This document shows positions 17,623-28,101 of a stretch of DNA of 64,000 nt, in pieces. The stretch is taken from NCBI GenBank assembly GCA_020845895.1, contig JADLEX010000045.1, positions 1-64,000 on the forward strand. Direction: 5' to 3'. The stretch's first letter is position 1, and the number at the start of each line of letters is the position of its first letter. The translations under genes were made by a program, and so were the position numbers. The notes beneath the pieces are model-generated. The model did no database searches, was not told the DNA's origin, and saw nothing but the letters and a program-made list of their open reading frames with translations. Source of the DNA: Deltaproteobacteria bacterium. GTDB lineage: Bacteria > Lernaellota > Lernaellaia > JACKCT01.

Positions 17623-18288
17623 CTATTTCGTCAGCACGACATGCGTGGCACGCTCCGACGCCACGTGCTCGGCGCATTGGTAACCGAGGCTCGCCGTGTC
17701 GATTCCGACGAAGAGGTGCTCACCCCGGCCCAGCAACGCGGGACCGATGACGAGGTGCATCTCGTCGATGAGCCCGGCCGAGAGGTATTCGCGGACCGTG
17801 GCGACACCTCCGCCGAGGCGGATGTCTTTGCCGGCGGCCGCTTCGCGCGCGCGGTCCAGCGCGGCGTGGATGCCGTCCGTGACGAAGTGGAACGTAGTTC
17901 CGCCCTTCATCGTGATGGGCGCGCGGGCATGGTGCGTTAGCACGAAAACCGGCACGTGGTACGGCGGATTCTCGCCCCACCAGCCCTTCCAACTGTCGTC
18001 GTTCCAAGGGCCGCGTATCGGTCCGAACATATTGCGTCCCAGGATCCAAGCGCCGAGGTTTTCAAAACCGCGCGCGGCGAATTGATCGTCGATGTCCTCG
18101 CGGCCCGGTGCGTCGCCGATCAACGATCCGGCGAAATCGGCGTGGATCTTCTGAAAGGTCTTCGTGCCGAGAACCCACTGGTGCAGCGCCATCCCCCCGA
18201 CGCCCATGGGGTTGTCCAGCGACTGATCGGGTCCAGCACCGTAGCCATCGAGAGAGATTCCAAACGCGTTCACGCGCAGCTTCGACAT
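17623..18288 (-). CDS. RibD C-terminal/dihydrofolate reductase-like protein
   Basis: 221 aa from the ATG at 18288 (AAAGGAG upstream). Matches the RibD_C/DHFR-like reductase family: start LRVNAFGISLDGYGAG, QWVLGTKTFQKIH, FGPIRGPW, VPVFVLTHHARAPITMKGGTTFHFVTDGIHAALDRAREAAAGKDIRLGGGVATVREYLSAGLIDEMHLVIGPALLGRGEHLF in sequence order. An NADPH-binding GGG turn is present. Substrate unknown; such stand-alone proteins often occur near SRPBCC and ArsR genes, as here. Reaction inferred from family. Confidence 0.85.
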   Translation of the reverse strand: MSKLRVNAFGISLDGYGAGPDQSLDNPMGVGGMALHQWVLGTKTFQKIHADFAGSLIGDAPGREDIDDQFAARGFENLGAWILGRNMFGPIRGPWNDDSWKGWWGENPPYHVPVFVLTHHARAPITMKGGTTFHFVTDGIHAALDRAREAAAGKDIRLGGGVATVREYLSAGLIDEMHLVIGPALLGRGEHLFVGIDTASLGYQCAEHVASERATHVVLTK

Positions 18289-18308
18289 GCGTGTGTCTCC
18301 TTTCGGGT

Positions 18309-18701
18309 TCAGGCCATTCGCGTCGGGATCCGCAGGATGCGGATGGTGACGCCCACGCCGATCGCGGCGAGCGCGAGCCGAACCCACCAGAGCCCGGCCG
18401 GCACGACCGCGAAGATGGAAACCGCGAGCGTTATCCAGAGCAGAACGATCGTGGTGATCTTCGACGAGCGCGGAATTCCCTCGCCGCTGACGTACCGCCG
18501 CAAATATTCGCCGAAGACGCGGTTGCCGAGGAGCCATGCGTGCAAGCGCTCTGAACTGCGTAAAAAGCACGCCGCGGCGAGCAGCAGAAACGGCGTGGTC
18601 GGGAGCACCGGAACCACGATGCCGATCGCTCCCAGAACGACGCAGACGACGCCCGCCGAAACGAGCAACGAGCTGCGCAGTCGGTCGGGCGCTCGGTCCA
18701 T
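18309..18701 (-). CDS. DUF454 (YbaN-like) inner membrane protein
   Basis: About 130 aa. Three to four membrane helices with the family hallmark PVLPTTPFLLLAAACFLRSSERLHAWLL, then a RYVSGEGIPRSSK loop and two C-terminal helices. ATG at 18701 gives the usual DUF454 length. It lacks a clear ribosome site, so a start at 18797 or 18809, adding about 32-36 hydrophilic residues, is possible. Function of the family is unknown. Confidence 0.8.
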   Translation of the reverse strand: MDRAPDRLRSSLLVSAGVVCVVLGAIGIVVPVLPTTPFLLLAAACFLRSSERLHAWLLGNRVFGEYLRRYVSGEGIPRSSKITTIVLLWITLAVSIFAVVPAGLWWVRLALAAIGVGVTIRILRIPTRMA

Positions 18702-18987
18702 GGTCGTTTCATTCGCGTCGAGATCGAATGTCGCTTCGCGCGCGTTCTCGAACTCGCGCGACGCGGCTGGGTGACCTGTCACGTATTCCGCTCCCATGGC
18801 GTCGGTCATCGCCCGCGGCACTGACGTTACATACGGTCGGCCCGCGTTCGTCTCACGAATGCGACGATCGTTCAAGCTGTGAAGGCTCGATACGGCATGA
18901 CGCAAGTGCGATGACGTATGCTTGATCACATTGGCATAGCCGGCCGGAGTTTTTAAGTTGCGTGCAGCATTCGCTTCTGGAGATCGT

Positions 18988-19902
18988 ATGTCCACGAACC
19001 CATCGCGTTCGAGAACGTTGCGCAAATCCACGGGCAAGTCCGTACTCAGGTCCCGGGCGCGATTGGGCGTGAATACGGCCGCTGCGGACGAGTCCGCCTC
19101 ACGGCTCATCGACGGACGCATCGGCGAACTCGGCGATTGGCGGGGTGAGACGCTCGCGCGCATGCGCGCGCTGATCCACGAGGCCGAACCGGGGATCGTC
19201 GAGGAATGGAAGTGGATGGGCACGCCCGTTTGGTCGAGCAACGGGATCGTCTGCACGGGAGAGACGTACAAGCAGGTCGTCAAGCTCACATTCGCGCGCG
19301 GCGCGAGCATCCCGGACCTTGCGCGGCTTTTCAATTCGAGCCTGGACGGCAACGTTCGGCGGGCGATCGACATCCGCGAAGGGGAAACGGTGGACGCGGA
19401 TGCTTTCCGCACGCTGGTGAAGGCGGCTGTGGAGAGGAACGAGCAGGCGAACGTGAAGCCCGCCGCGAGAAAGCCCGCCCCGGACGCGAGCGCATCTGCT
19501 CCCGTGAAGCTCCTATCCGGCGGCAATCCGCAAATCCCGAAGGGCGACGGCGACGCCCCGGTGCAGGCATACATCGCCGCGATGCCGGGTTGGAAGCGCG
19601 ACGTCGGCCGCCGGCTCGACGCGCTCATCGTTCGGAACGTGCCCGGCGTACGCAAGGCCGTGAAGTGGAACTCGCCGTTCTACGGCATCGAAGGGCGGGG
19701 ATGGTTTGCGTCGGTCCACGTCTTCACGCGGTACGTCCGCGTGACCTTTTTCAACGGAATCGCGCTTCGCCCCATGCCCGATGGCGGCACGCCGAAGAGC
19801 GGGGAGTCGCGCTGGACCGACATTCACGAAGACAATTTCGACGAGGCTCGAATGGCCGAGTGGGTCAAGCAGGCGGCGGCGTTGCCCGGATGGGTTCCTT
19901 AG
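18988..19902 (+). CDS. Tandem DUF1801 domain protein
   Basis: 304 aa from the ATG at 18988. Two copies of the DUF1801 (YdhG-like) fold: the first at about residues 45-145 (MRALIHEAEPGIVEEWKWMGTPVWSSNGIVCT), the second at about 185-300 (YIAAMPGWKRDVGRRLDALI, AVKWNSPFYGIEGRGWFAS). They are joined by an Ala/Pro/Lys-rich linker. Soluble, function unknown. Ends 17 bp before the end of the convergent kinase gene. Confidence 0.8.
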   Translation: MSTNPSRSRTLRKSTGKSVLRSRARLGVNTAAADESASRLIDGRIGELGDWRGETLARMRALIHEAEPGIVEEWKWMGTPVWSSNGIVCTGETYKQVVKLTFARGASIPDLARLFNSSLDGNVRRAIDIREGETVDADAFRTLVKAAVERNEQANVKPAARKPAPDASASAPVKLLSGGNPQIPKGDGDAPVQAYIAAMPGWKRDVGRRLDALIVRNVPGVRKAVKWNSPFYGIEGRGWFASVHVFTRYVRVTFFNGIALRPMPDGGTPKSGESRWTDIHEDNFDEARMAEWVKQAAALPGWVP

Positions 19903-19918
19903 CCGACCGTTCCGGCGC

Positions 19919-22288
19919 TCACTCGTCCCCCTCCTCCATCACCTGACGCACGCGACGCAGAAGCTGCGACGGTTCAAAGGGCTTGTGCAGAAACAGGTTC
20001 TCCGAGATCGTCTCGCCGACATACTGATTGACCCATGCGGCGTCATTGCCGGAGATGTAGATCACGCGCATGTCCGGTCGCTGCGGCCTGAGCGTCTTGA
20101 CGAATTCCACCCCGTTCATGAGCGGCAACACCACGTCCACGATCGCCATATCGATCGAGCCCGGGTACGAGGTGCCGATCGCAATCGCCTCGGAAACCTG
20201 CGAGGCCGCGAGGACATTGTAACCGCCGCGCTCCAGCATCCGCTGAATGATCTGCAAGACTTCCCGCGAGCCCTCGACCAGCAGAATCGTCTCGCTGCCG
20301 CGAACGAAATCCGTGGCCGTCGGTGTCTTCTCCAACTCCGGGGACTCGCCCGCCGCCGGAAAATAGATGTGAAATGTCGCGCCGCGCAGCGGCTCGCTCT
20401 CGACGAAGATCTCCGCGGCGTGATGGCGCACGATTCCGTAGACCGTCGCGAGTCCGAGTCCGGTTCCCTCCTTGCGGGCCTTGGTCGTGAAGAACGGCTC
20501 GAAGATCCTCGCCCGGGTTTCCCCGTCCATTCCGACGCCGTCGTCACTGACGGTGAGCCGCACGTACCGCCCCTCGGTGAAGGGGCCGTGCGGGACGTCC
20601 CGCGCCTCGAAGCGCGCGGTGCGGATCGTGAGACGCCCGCCGCGCGGCATCGCGTCGCGCGCATTGATCGCGAGATTCAGGATCACCTGATCGAGTTGCG
20701 TGCGGTCGGCGAGGATCGCCTCGACATTGGGATCGAGCATGGTGTCGAGCACGATGTGCTCGCCGATCAAGCGCTCGAGCATCTTGCGCATTTCGGTGAC
20801 GACCGCATTGAGATTCAGCCGCGTCATGCGCGCGCTTCCGCTGCGGCCGAATGCGAGGAGCTGATTGGTGAGCGTCGATCCGTGTTTGGCCGATCGCTTG
20901 ATGCCTTCCACATCCTCGCGGGCCTGATCGCCGAGGCCCGCGTCACGGAGCAGGAAGTCGGCGTAACTGAGAATCGCCATCAGGACGCTGTTGAAATCGT
21001 GCGCGACCCCGCCCGCGAGCAACCCGAGCGATTCCAGACGGCGTGACTGGCGCAGGCGGTCCTCGATCTCGCGCAGGGACTGCTCCACGCGTTTCTGATC
21101 CGTGATGTCCTGCAGGATCGCGATCACGTGCGAGACGTCCCCGTGCGTCGCGCGGACGGGCGCGAACGACGCCAGCGCCACGCCGATATGCACCAGTCCC
21201 CGTCGATAGAGCACCTCGCCGCGATAGGTGCCGCCATCCCGAACCTTGGCCCAGATGCCGTCGAACTTGTCGCCGAGGCGATCTCCCGTCAGAAGACTCC
21301 GCAGGGAGACGCCGGGCAGCGTCGAGGCGGCCTGCGCGAAGAGTCTCCCCATGGCCGGATTCGCCCACTCGATCACACCATCGGCGTCGGCGATGACGAC
21401 CGCGTTGACCGCGGCGTCGAGCGCCGCATGCATCAGTTTCCGCTGCTGTTCGGTGAGTCTCGCCGTCGTCTGGTCGTCGGCGATCACGACGTAGTGCCCG
21501 ACGTGGCCGTTCGTGGACACGGCGAACGCGTGAATGCCGAGGCAAAATCGTTTTGACCGGCCGTCCTCGCCGGGCCGGTGAATCCAGCATTCGGACACGC
21601 TCACGGTGTTGCCGTCGCGCAGCGGGGAAAGGCAGAGCTGCGGAGTCGAGTCCTCGAACAGGGCGTCGTCGAAAAGGTTGACGTTGCCGGCGGCGAGTCC
21701 CGGCGACAGCTTCAAAAACGCGTCGTTTCCGCGAAGGAATTCCCCTTCGGGACTGAAGATCGCGACAGGACCCGGGCTGAACTGGATCAGGTCGTTCAGC
21801 GTCGTGTCGACGCTTTGCAACACCTGCTCGGCACGGCGATGCGCGGTCCGGTCGCGCACGACGATGAACTCGGCCGGCTTGCCGCCGTACTCGATGACGC
21901 TGGAATTGATGTTGAGCGTCAGAACCTCGCCCGCCTTGTGGCGGATGCGAAACTCGAGGATGCCGAGTTCGCGCTCGCCGCCGATGTGCCGGCCGTACGC
22001 GTTCACGAGCAGCGGAATGTCTTCTTCGACGATGAAGTCCGTGAAGTGCATGCCGAGCATTTCCTCGGCGCTGTACCCCATGATCTCCTGCAGCCGGCGA
22101 TTGGCGGACTGAATGCGGAAGTCCTGAACGATCAGGATGCCGTCATAGCCAAGGTCGTCCAGATGCGATAAGCGCTCTTTCTCTTTCTGAAGATCGCGGA
22201 TGACTTCGCGCAGGCGCTTGTTCTCGGCTTCGAGGCGCTCCACCTGCTCCGACTTCAGATCTTCGAAGACTTCGACCGAGGGCGACAT
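19919..22288 (-). CDS. Soluble multi-PAS hybrid sensor histidine kinase
   Basis: 789 aa, no membrane segments. Order: coiled coil (1-40, leucine/glutamate rich), PAS (about 45-155), second PAS (about 165-285), third PAS (about 290-410), HisKA with GGVAHDFN where His430 is the phospho-acceptor, HATPase_c (about 520-660, with [17 protein letters not shown] and GTGLGLATV boxes), and a receiver domain (about 670-785). In the receiver the phospho-acceptor is in [13 protein letters not shown] and the Lys in LFLHKPF, but the usual Asp-Asp pair after the first strand is replaced by Glu-Gly (LLVEGSREV). That may weaken Mg2+ binding. Cytoplasmic sensing is expected; ligand unknown. Divergent from the L,D-transpeptidase gene. 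Confidence 0.9.
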   Translation of the reverse strand: MSPSVEVFEDLKSEQVERLEAENKRLREVIRDLQKEKERLSHLDDLGYDGILIVQDFRIQSANRRLQEIMGYSAEEMLGMHFTDFIVEEDIPLLVNAYGRHIGGERELGILEFRIRHKAGEVLTLNINSSVIEYGGKPAEFIVVRDRTAHRRAEQVLQSVDTTLNDLIQFSPGPVAIFSPEGEFLRGNDAFLKLSPGLAAGNVNLFDDALFEDSTPQLCLSPLRDGNTVSVSECWIHRPGEDGRSKRFCLGIHAFAVSTNGHVGHYVVIADDQTTARLTEQQRKLMHAALDAAVNAVVIADADGVIEWANPAMGRLFAQAASTLPGVSLRSLLTGDRLGDKFDGIWAKVRDGGTYRGEVLYRRGLVHIGVALASFAPVRATHGDVSHVIAILQDITDQKRVEQSLREIEDRLRQSRRLESLGLLAGGVAHDFNSVLMAILSYADFLLRDAGLGDQAREDVEGIKRSAKHGSTLTNQLLAFGRSGSARMTRLNLNAVVTEMRKMLERLIGEHIVLDTMLDPNVEAILADRTQLDQVILNLAINARDAMPRGGRLTIRTARFEARDVPHGPFTEGRYVRLTVSDDGVGMDGETRARIFEPFFTTKARKEGTGLGLATVYGIVRHHAAEIFVESEPLRGATFHIYFPAAGESPELEKTPTATDFVRGSETILLVEGSREVLQIIQRMLERGGYNVLAASQVSEAIAIGTSYPGSIDMAIVDVVLPLMNGVEFVKTLRPQRPDMRVIYISGNDAAWVNQYVGETISENLFLHKPFEPSQLLRRVRQVMEEGDE

Positions 22289-22521
22289 GCAACCACCGCT
22301 CAGAAATCGACACCCGCCCGGAAGCCGGTACGGACCATGTTGGAGGAGACGACCATGTTTTATATATCACAGGTTTCGACACGGGCAATCGTCGACCTCA
22401 GCCTGCCGCGGGGTTTTTCGGGTTCGTCGGCCGACCCGCCGCACCCGGAAAGACGGGAAAGCGGATTCCCCAGGGCGTTTTTTCCTCATCATTCCCAAAA
22501 ATCTGCCGATTCGTAGAATTG

Positions 22522-23901
22522 ATGGAAATGTCATCGGGGTGTTGCGTGCGCATTCGGGTATGGGTGTCGTTTTGTCTTTTCGCCGTCGTGCCCGTTTCGA
22601 CGTCGTTCGCCTCCCCGGAGGTCTGGAAGGATCTGGACGGTCTCGTCCATTGCCAGAACGTCGGTGTGGCGCCCGAGCAGATCTATCCCCAGCTGGCCGG
22701 CGAAGAAGTCCAGGAAACCGGCGTCATGCCGATCCCGCTCGAGACGCTGCGCAAGGCGTTTTGGGTGGAGCACCCCGATTCGACGCAGGCCACCGTGCAC
22801 GAACTGCTCGCCGACTTCGGCGTGACCTGGACGCCGGTGTATTTGCGTCCGCCGAGGTGGAGCGTGGAAGAGGAGACCGTCATCGCGACGGGCATCCTCT
22901 CCGAGACGCAACTCGCCATGGTCGCCGACCGCGTGAATCAGCACAGCCAGACGAAGGCGTCCTCGGAATCGCTGGGCGTCGTCCTGCTATTTCGCGATCT
23001 GGTCCCGGAGCACCTTCGTACGCGCGAGGTGCTGATCCGACTGACCGACGGCGAGGTGTTGGGTTGGCCGCATCTGGCCGTTTCGGGCGATCTCAACATC
23101 CCGGCCTTCACGTGGCGACTGACGCTCGAAGCCGGAAAGGACCGCCCGTTCCTGGCGGAGTGGCCGGTCGTGGTGGGCAAGACCACGACCAAGACCCCGC
23201 GCACGCCGCAGACGGTCTACTGCACGATGCTGCACCACTATCCGCCATGGACCGACCCGGAGACGAAGAAGTACGTCGGCCCCGGCCGGCACAATCCGCT
23301 GGGCATCTGGAAGCTGATGCCCACGGAGCCGAAAAAGGTCATCTGGTACTACCACGGCACAAATCAGCCGAAGCTGCTGAATCGGACCTACCGGGCGTTT
23401 TCGCACGGGTGCATCCGCAACCGGAACGAGAACATCGCCCACCTCGCGCTTTTCATGCTCACGCGCAATTCGGGCGTGCAACTGCCGACGGGGCAACTGG
23501 CCGGGAATCTCGACGTGTACGGCGAAACGAGGACGCGTCTCGTGCCCCTGTTCACCTCGGTTCCGGCCGTGAATCGATACCATTGCCTCGACATCGTCGC
23601 CAATCCCGTGACCGGCGAAGCGGAACTGGCCGCCTACCCCGACGTCTATTGGTTCCGTTCGGACGACGGCAAGACGCACCGCACCGTCAACGCGGACTAC
23701 CTGTCCGAAAAACTCACCGCGCTCGGATTCGACACAAGCAAACTCGCGCCGACGGACGTCGCCGTCTTCGCGAAGCAGTTGTCGGCGATCAAGCAGTCGG
23801 TTCGATACGGCGTTTCGCAGCTCAAGCTGATTCTCTCGGCGGGAAAGGACTCCGACGGCGTTCCCGTGGCCGAGAATCCGAAGGCCAAGACCGTGAATTA
23901 G
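22522..23901 (+). CDS. L,D-transpeptidase (YkuD) family protein
   Basis: 459 aa. N-terminal signal peptide (RIRVWVSFCLFAVVPVSTSFA), so periplasmic. The YkuD catalytic region is seen as NPLGIWKL, YYHGTN and, after a short gap, AFSHGCIRNRNENI, giving the catalytic Cys with its His and Arg. The N-terminal 180 residues resemble the peptidoglycan-binding part of bacterial LDTs. Predicted to form 3-3 cross-links or to attach proteins to peptidoglycan. The start is uncertain by two codons (ATG at 22522 or 22528); no strong ribosome site is visible. Confidence 0.88.
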   Translation: MEMSSGCCVRIRVWVSFCLFAVVPVSTSFASPEVWKDLDGLVHCQNVGVAPEQIYPQLAGEEVQETGVMPIPLETLRKAFWVEHPDSTQATVHELLADFGVTWTPVYLRPPRWSVEEETVIATGILSETQLAMVADRVNQHSQTKASSESLGVVLLFRDLVPEHLRTREVLIRLTDGEVLGWPHLAVSGDLNIPAFTWRLTLEAGKDRPFLAEWPVVVGKTTTKTPRTPQTVYCTMLHHYPPWTDPETKKYVGPGRHNPLGIWKLMPTEPKKVIWYYHGTNQPKLLNRTYRAFSHGCIRNRNENIAHLALFMLTRNSGVQLPTGQLAGNLDVYGETRTRLVPLFTSVPAVNRYHCLDIVANPVTGEAELAAYPDVYWFRSDDGKTHRTVNADYLSEKLTALGFDTSKLAPTDVAVFAKQLSAIKQSVRYGVSQLKLILSAGKDSDGVPVAENPKAKTVN

Positions 23902-23938
23902 ACGACGCGCGGGCAGCCCGCGCCATGAACGGTACGCC

Positions 23939-25828
23939 ATGAACGCGCGCGGCCCAACGGACCAGGTTGGTCGACGCATCGTGGAAGCGATGGCGACGCC
24001 GGTCTTCGCCTGCGACGCGAATGGTCGGGTCATCGAATTCAGCCCCGCGTTCGGCGAACTGTTCGAAGATGCGAAAATGCCTGAGCCGGGCGTCGCGATC
24101 GACGAATTGTTCGGAAGCCGAATCGCGGAGTTCGTTCGCGACCGCATCCGCGAGTCCATCGCCGACCCCGACGGCGCTCCCCGCACCGTCCGCGTGCCCG
24201 AGTATGCGGCGACCTCCGACGCCGAAAGCCCGCTGGCCCCCCTGACGGAGCTCACGTTCATTGCCGCACACGACGCGTGCGTTGTTCTCGTGCAGTCGTC
24301 CGCTCTGCCCCTACTGGTGGACGGGCCGTTTCGCAGGCGGATTCCGCTTTTCGCGCTCGCCGAAAACACGCGCGACATCGTCTTCATGACCGATGCCGAC
24401 GGAGTCGTGAATTATGCCGGCGCCCCGCTGCGCGAGGTGACGGGGGCTTCGCCCGAACGCATCGCCGGCCAGGACATGGCGTCGTTCTTTCACCGGGATG
24501 ACCGCGACGCGATCCGGACGCTGTTCGAGGAGGTCCGTGAAGGACAAACCGGGTTCCGCGACGGCGTGCGGATCTTTCACGAAGACGGTCACATCCTCCG
24601 TTTGACCATCAGCCTCTCGCCGCTGTGGTCGCGGACGAGCGAGTTCGCCGGGACCATCGGCATCGCAAGGGACACGACGCGCGAGCACAAGTTGGAGCGA
24701 CGTCTCGAACGGACGCGCAATCTGGAAATGATGCGCAACCTCGCCGAGGGCATCGCCGGCGATTTCAACAACATCCTCACCGGCATCATGGGAAACTTGA
24801 GCCTTCTGCGGGCGATGGTGCCCCGGGGGGATCTGCTGTGGGGGCCGCTGGGACGCATCGAGCAATCTGCCGAACGCGCGGTGCGTCTTACGCAGCAGCT
24901 CATCGCCTGCTCGCGCGGCGGGCGCGGTACGCCTCAGGCGCTCAACGTCAACGATGCGATCCGCCGATGCGTCGAACAGCACGAGATCCGCCGGGACGCG
25001 GAAATCGTGATTCGAATGAATCTCGCCGAACCGGCGACGGTGATCTACGCCGATCCCGCCTACATCCGCCAAGCCATCGACAATTTGCTCCAAAACGCGT
25101 GGGAAGCCACCCCGGGCGGCGGAACGGTGACGATCCGTACGGATCGAATCCTGATCTCGCCCGGAATGGAGTCGGAACTCGGTCCCGGCGAATACGCGCG
25201 GATTGTCGTCAAGGACACGGGGGTCGGCATCGAGGAAGAACACCTCGGCCGGATCTTCGAACCGTTTTTCACGACCAAGTCGATGCGCCGTGGGCTCGGT
25301 CTCACGGCGGTCCACGGGATCGTCTCGACCCTCGACGGCTCGGTCGATGCCGCCAACACGCCCGAGGGCGGCGCGATCCTCACCGTCTGCATCCCGATGG
25401 TGGGCGGCCGGAGCTATCCCCACGAAGAGGATCGACCGCGTCCCCTCGACCTGTCCGTACTCGTGATCGACGATGAACGCGTGGTGCGGGAATTTTGCGA
25501 GGTCGCGCTCGCGGGCAGCGGCGCACGCGTCACGGTCGCCGAGACCGGCGAAGAAGGGATCCAAACCTTCGCCGAGGACCCCGATGCCTTCGACGCGGTG
25601 CTCCTCGATCTGGTGCTCGGCGACATGCCCGGCGAACTCGTCTTCGCCCGGCTGCGTCGAATTCGACCCGACGTCCGCGTGATCCTTTCCTCCGGCTTTC
25701 CGCAGGCGATCGACGACGCGCGCGAACCGGGCCGCTTCGACGGCGCGGCGGGCCTGCTCGTCAAACCTTTCGACATCAACCGGCTCGTCGAAATCCTGCT
25801 CGGCATCACCGGCGCCAACGCGGACTGA
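23939..25828 (+). CDS. Hybrid histidine kinase lacking its phospho-acceptor His
   Basis: 629 aa, soluble. Two PAS-like domains (about 10-125 and 140-255), a HisKA-like helix pair, HATPase_c (about 360-480: [38 protein letters not shown]) and a receiver domain (about 505-625: VLVIDDERVV, phospho-acceptor Asp557 in VLLDLVLG, Lys in LLVKPF). The H-box reads AEGIAGDFNNIL, where other members have AHDFNN; the His is Gly274 (codon GGC). It therefore cannot autophosphorylate in the normal way and may be a pseudokinase partner or regulator, perhaps of the neighbouring kinase at 19.9-22.3 kb. ATPase and receiver residues look intact. ATG at 23939 directly follows the transpeptidase gene. Confidence 0.88.
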   Translation: MNARGPTDQVGRRIVEAMATPVFACDANGRVIEFSPAFGELFEDAKMPEPGVAIDELFGSRIAEFVRDRIRESIADPDGAPRTVRVPEYAATSDAESPLAPLTELTFIAAHDACVVLVQSSALPLLVDGPFRRRIPLFALAENTRDIVFMTDADGVVNYAGAPLREVTGASPERIAGQDMASFFHRDDRDAIRTLFEEVREGQTGFRDGVRIFHEDGHILRLTISLSPLWSRTSEFAGTIGIARDTTREHKLERRLERTRNLEMMRNLAEGIAGDFNNILTGIMGNLSLLRAMVPRGDLLWGPLGRIEQSAERAVRLTQQLIACSRGGRGTPQALNVNDAIRRCVEQHEIRRDAEIVIRMNLAEPATVIYADPAYIRQAIDNLLQNAWEATPGGGTVTIRTDRILISPGMESELGPGEYARIVVKDTGVGIEEEHLGRIFEPFFTTKSMRRGLGLTAVHGIVSTLDGSVDAANTPEGGAILTVCIPMVGGRSYPHEEDRPRPLDLSVLVIDDERVVREFCEVALAGSGARVTVAETGEEGIQTFAEDPDAFDAVLLDLVLGDMPGELVFARLRRIRPDVRVILSSGFPQAIDDAREPGRFDGAAGLLVKPFDINRLVEILLGITGANAD

Positions 25829-25976
25829 CCCCACCAGAGATTGACCCCGACGAAGACTTGCCGTTGTCATTGACAGCCCCGCCCGACGCTTCTGTAATAC
25901 CGCCCTTGTCGGGCCGTTTTATTCGAGCGCGGCGCGCCTTCGTCCAAGGACTGCGAGGCCACGGGAGGTCGGATTT

Positions 25977-27842
25977 TTGCGTTACGTGAAACATGCGCTG
26001 GTGTTGCTCACCACGGGACTGATCGCCTTGCTGACGCTCTTCGTGCTGTTCGGCAAAGTCGGTCCCGAACGCTTCTGCCCGCAGGACAGTGGAGCGGTGC
26101 TCTATCTGCCGGACATCCTCGGCACGGCGGACAAGGCGCTCTCGTCGCAGGGATTCCGGACGCTGGCCGACGCCGGCATGGGCGGTGGATCCTTCGCCGG
26201 AATGTTTCGCAACATGGAAAAACTGCGTCAGGAGTCGTTCCTCTACACGCTGATCCGCAGCCTGTCGCCGAAAATCGTCGTGGCCGTCCCCGCCGACCTC
26301 GACTGGTACGGCACGCACCAGGTACCGATCCTGTCCATCGTCGATCTCGGTCGTCCGATGCTGTTGCTCTCGGCGATCGGCCTCGCCGACAACATCAAGC
26401 GCGGCCAGAGCCTCGGCTCCTACATGGGCCATCCGCTCTCGGTGGACGGCGAGACCGCCACGTCGGTGATCCGCAATATCGTCGTGATGGGCACCGACGC
26501 CGACGTGAAGAAGGCGATCGAAGCCTATGAAGGAGCGAAGCCCTCGCTCGCCGACCGTAAGTCCGACGTCCGCAAGGCGCTGCGCATGATCGACGACGAC
26601 GCCGAGATCTACGGCGTGCTGCTTTCCAGCAAGATTCTCGCGCCCACCGTGTCATTCGGCGACGAGAAATCGAAAACGGAAATTCCCGAAGCGAGCTTCG
26701 AACGCGGCGCGTTCGACATCGCGCTGAACACCGACGGAGTCCATATCCGCGCGGTGCTGGAGGCGGCGTCCGGCAAATCGGTGTTCTCGTTTCTGCAAAG
26801 CGGCGAGAAACCCTTCGAACTGGCGAAATACCTGTCCGAAAGACCGCTCCTCGCATTCGGCCTGCGTGCGGAGAACCTCGCCGCGCTGACGCCGACGTTC
26901 CTGCAGATGACACGCTTTGTGGAGGGCGAGGATGCTTCGAAGTCCGGCCAACGCAAGCGCTTCATCGAAATGCTCTACAGCGAACTTCTCTCGTCGGTCG
27001 GCCCCGACGTCATGTACTTCACGACGGAGAACAACGACTGGTGCGCGGTGCTTCGCCTGCGCAATCCCGAGTCGATGGCGAAGATCCTTTCCGGCTACGC
27101 GGGAAAGGACAAGCCGCAGGATCCGGAAGATTTTCAGGGGCTCATCAAGGCGGGGCTCGAAACACCCGGCGCGCTCAAGAGCCTGATCGAGAACGGCACG
27201 TTGACGGTTCAGGATCTGCGTCAGGCGGTGGGGGTGTTGCCGCCCGAGCTCGCCACGCTGCTGGCCAAAGCCCTGCCCGACCTCGAGACGGTGGTCGCGC
27301 CGGGCATGCCGTCCATCCACTTCCTCGGAAAGACCATCTACTACTCGATGACCGGCGATCTCGCGATCTTCTCGACCTCGATCGACGAGATGCGACGCAT
27401 GACCGACGCCACGCCCGACGGCATGTCCACGGTTCGCGTGTTCTTCAACGGCGATCCGAAGGGCAGCGCGTTTTTCGCCGCGGACGTGAAACAGACGATC
27501 GTGCGCAAACTCGGCGGATCGGAGGACCCGATCCAGTTCGGGGATAAGCTCCGGGGACCGTGGACCTTCGTCGCGCAGGTAAAGGACGAGACCACGCGCG
27601 TGGAGATCGAGGCCGGCTTGCAGGCGGATCTGGAGATCGTGCAGAGCCGCCCGGGCCGCGTTTGGTTCTATTCCGCGTTGCTGTGGATCCTCAAACTGCT
27701 CGTCGTCGCGGGCGGCATGTACTGCGCGTACGTGTTCGGTCGGCGCGTTGTGCGGATCGCCAACGAACTGCGCGGCGTGCCGTCTCCCGCTCCGAAGCGC
27801 AGCGCGGCCTCGAAAAACACGACCGCCGCTCGGCGCAGGTAG
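25977..27842 (+). CDS. Large membrane-anchored protein of unknown function
   Basis: 621 aa from a TTG at 25977, preferred because GGGAGG lies 8 nt upstream. One N-terminal membrane helix (VLLTTGLIALLTLFVLFG), a roughly 530-residue extracytoplasmic region, and one C-terminal helix (ALLWILKLLVVAGGMYCAYVFG) followed by a basic tail. The large domain has repeated strand-helix units and resembles DUF3352-type surface proteins in tone only; I do not recognise a family. No catalytic motif seen. Confidence 0.75.
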   Translation: MRYVKHALVLLTTGLIALLTLFVLFGKVGPERFCPQDSGAVLYLPDILGTADKALSSQGFRTLADAGMGGGSFAGMFRNMEKLRQESFLYTLIRSLSPKIVVAVPADLDWYGTHQVPILSIVDLGRPMLLLSAIGLADNIKRGQSLGSYMGHPLSVDGETATSVIRNIVVMGTDADVKKAIEAYEGAKPSLADRKSDVRKALRMIDDDAEIYGVLLSSKILAPTVSFGDEKSKTEIPEASFERGAFDIALNTDGVHIRAVLEAASGKSVFSFLQSGEKPFELAKYLSERPLLAFGLRAENLAALTPTFLQMTRFVEGEDASKSGQRKRFIEMLYSELLSSVGPDVMYFTTENNDWCAVLRLRNPESMAKILSGYAGKDKPQDPEDFQGLIKAGLETPGALKSLIENGTLTVQDLRQAVGVLPPELATLLAKALPDLETVVAPGMPSIHFLGKTIYYSMTGDLAIFSTSIDEMRRMTDATPDGMSTVRVFFNGDPKGSAFFAADVKQTIVRKLGGSEDPIQFGDKLRGPWTFVAQVKDETTRVEIEAGLQADLEIVQSRPGRVWFYSALLWILKLLVVAGGMYCAYVFGRRVVRIANELRGVPSPAPKRSAASKNTTAARRR

Positions 27843-27893
27843 CGCGCCGCGCGGCGGTGTTTGCGAACGCCCGTCCGTCCGATTCGACGCGGC

Positions 27894-28043
27894 TTAGAAG
27901 CCCGCGTAAATGAACGGCAATACGGCGCTGCCTTCCGTCACGAAGATGAAGATCGCGAGCAGAAGGAGGATGATGACGATGGGCGAAAGCCACATCAGCT
28001 TCTCCTCCTTCAGAAAGACCAGAAATTCCTTGAGAATCCGCAT
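27894..28043 (-). CDS. DUF5989-type small membrane protein
   Basis: 49 aa. MRILKEFLVFLKEEKLMW, then a single hydrophobic helix and a GSAVLPFIY end, the pattern of the DUF5989 family. ATG at 28043 with GGGG upstream. It lies 59 bp after the acyltransferase on the same strand, so probably co-transcribed. Family members often sit beside carbamoyltransferase or envelope genes. Function unknown. Confidence 0.7.
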   Translation of the reverse strand: MRILKEFLVFLKEEKLMWLSPIVIILLLLAIFIFVTEGSAVLPFIYAGF

Positions 28044-28101
28044 GTCGTCCCCGTCTCTCCGCCGAATGGATCCGGCCGCCTGAACCCGTTGGACGATGAT
28101 T

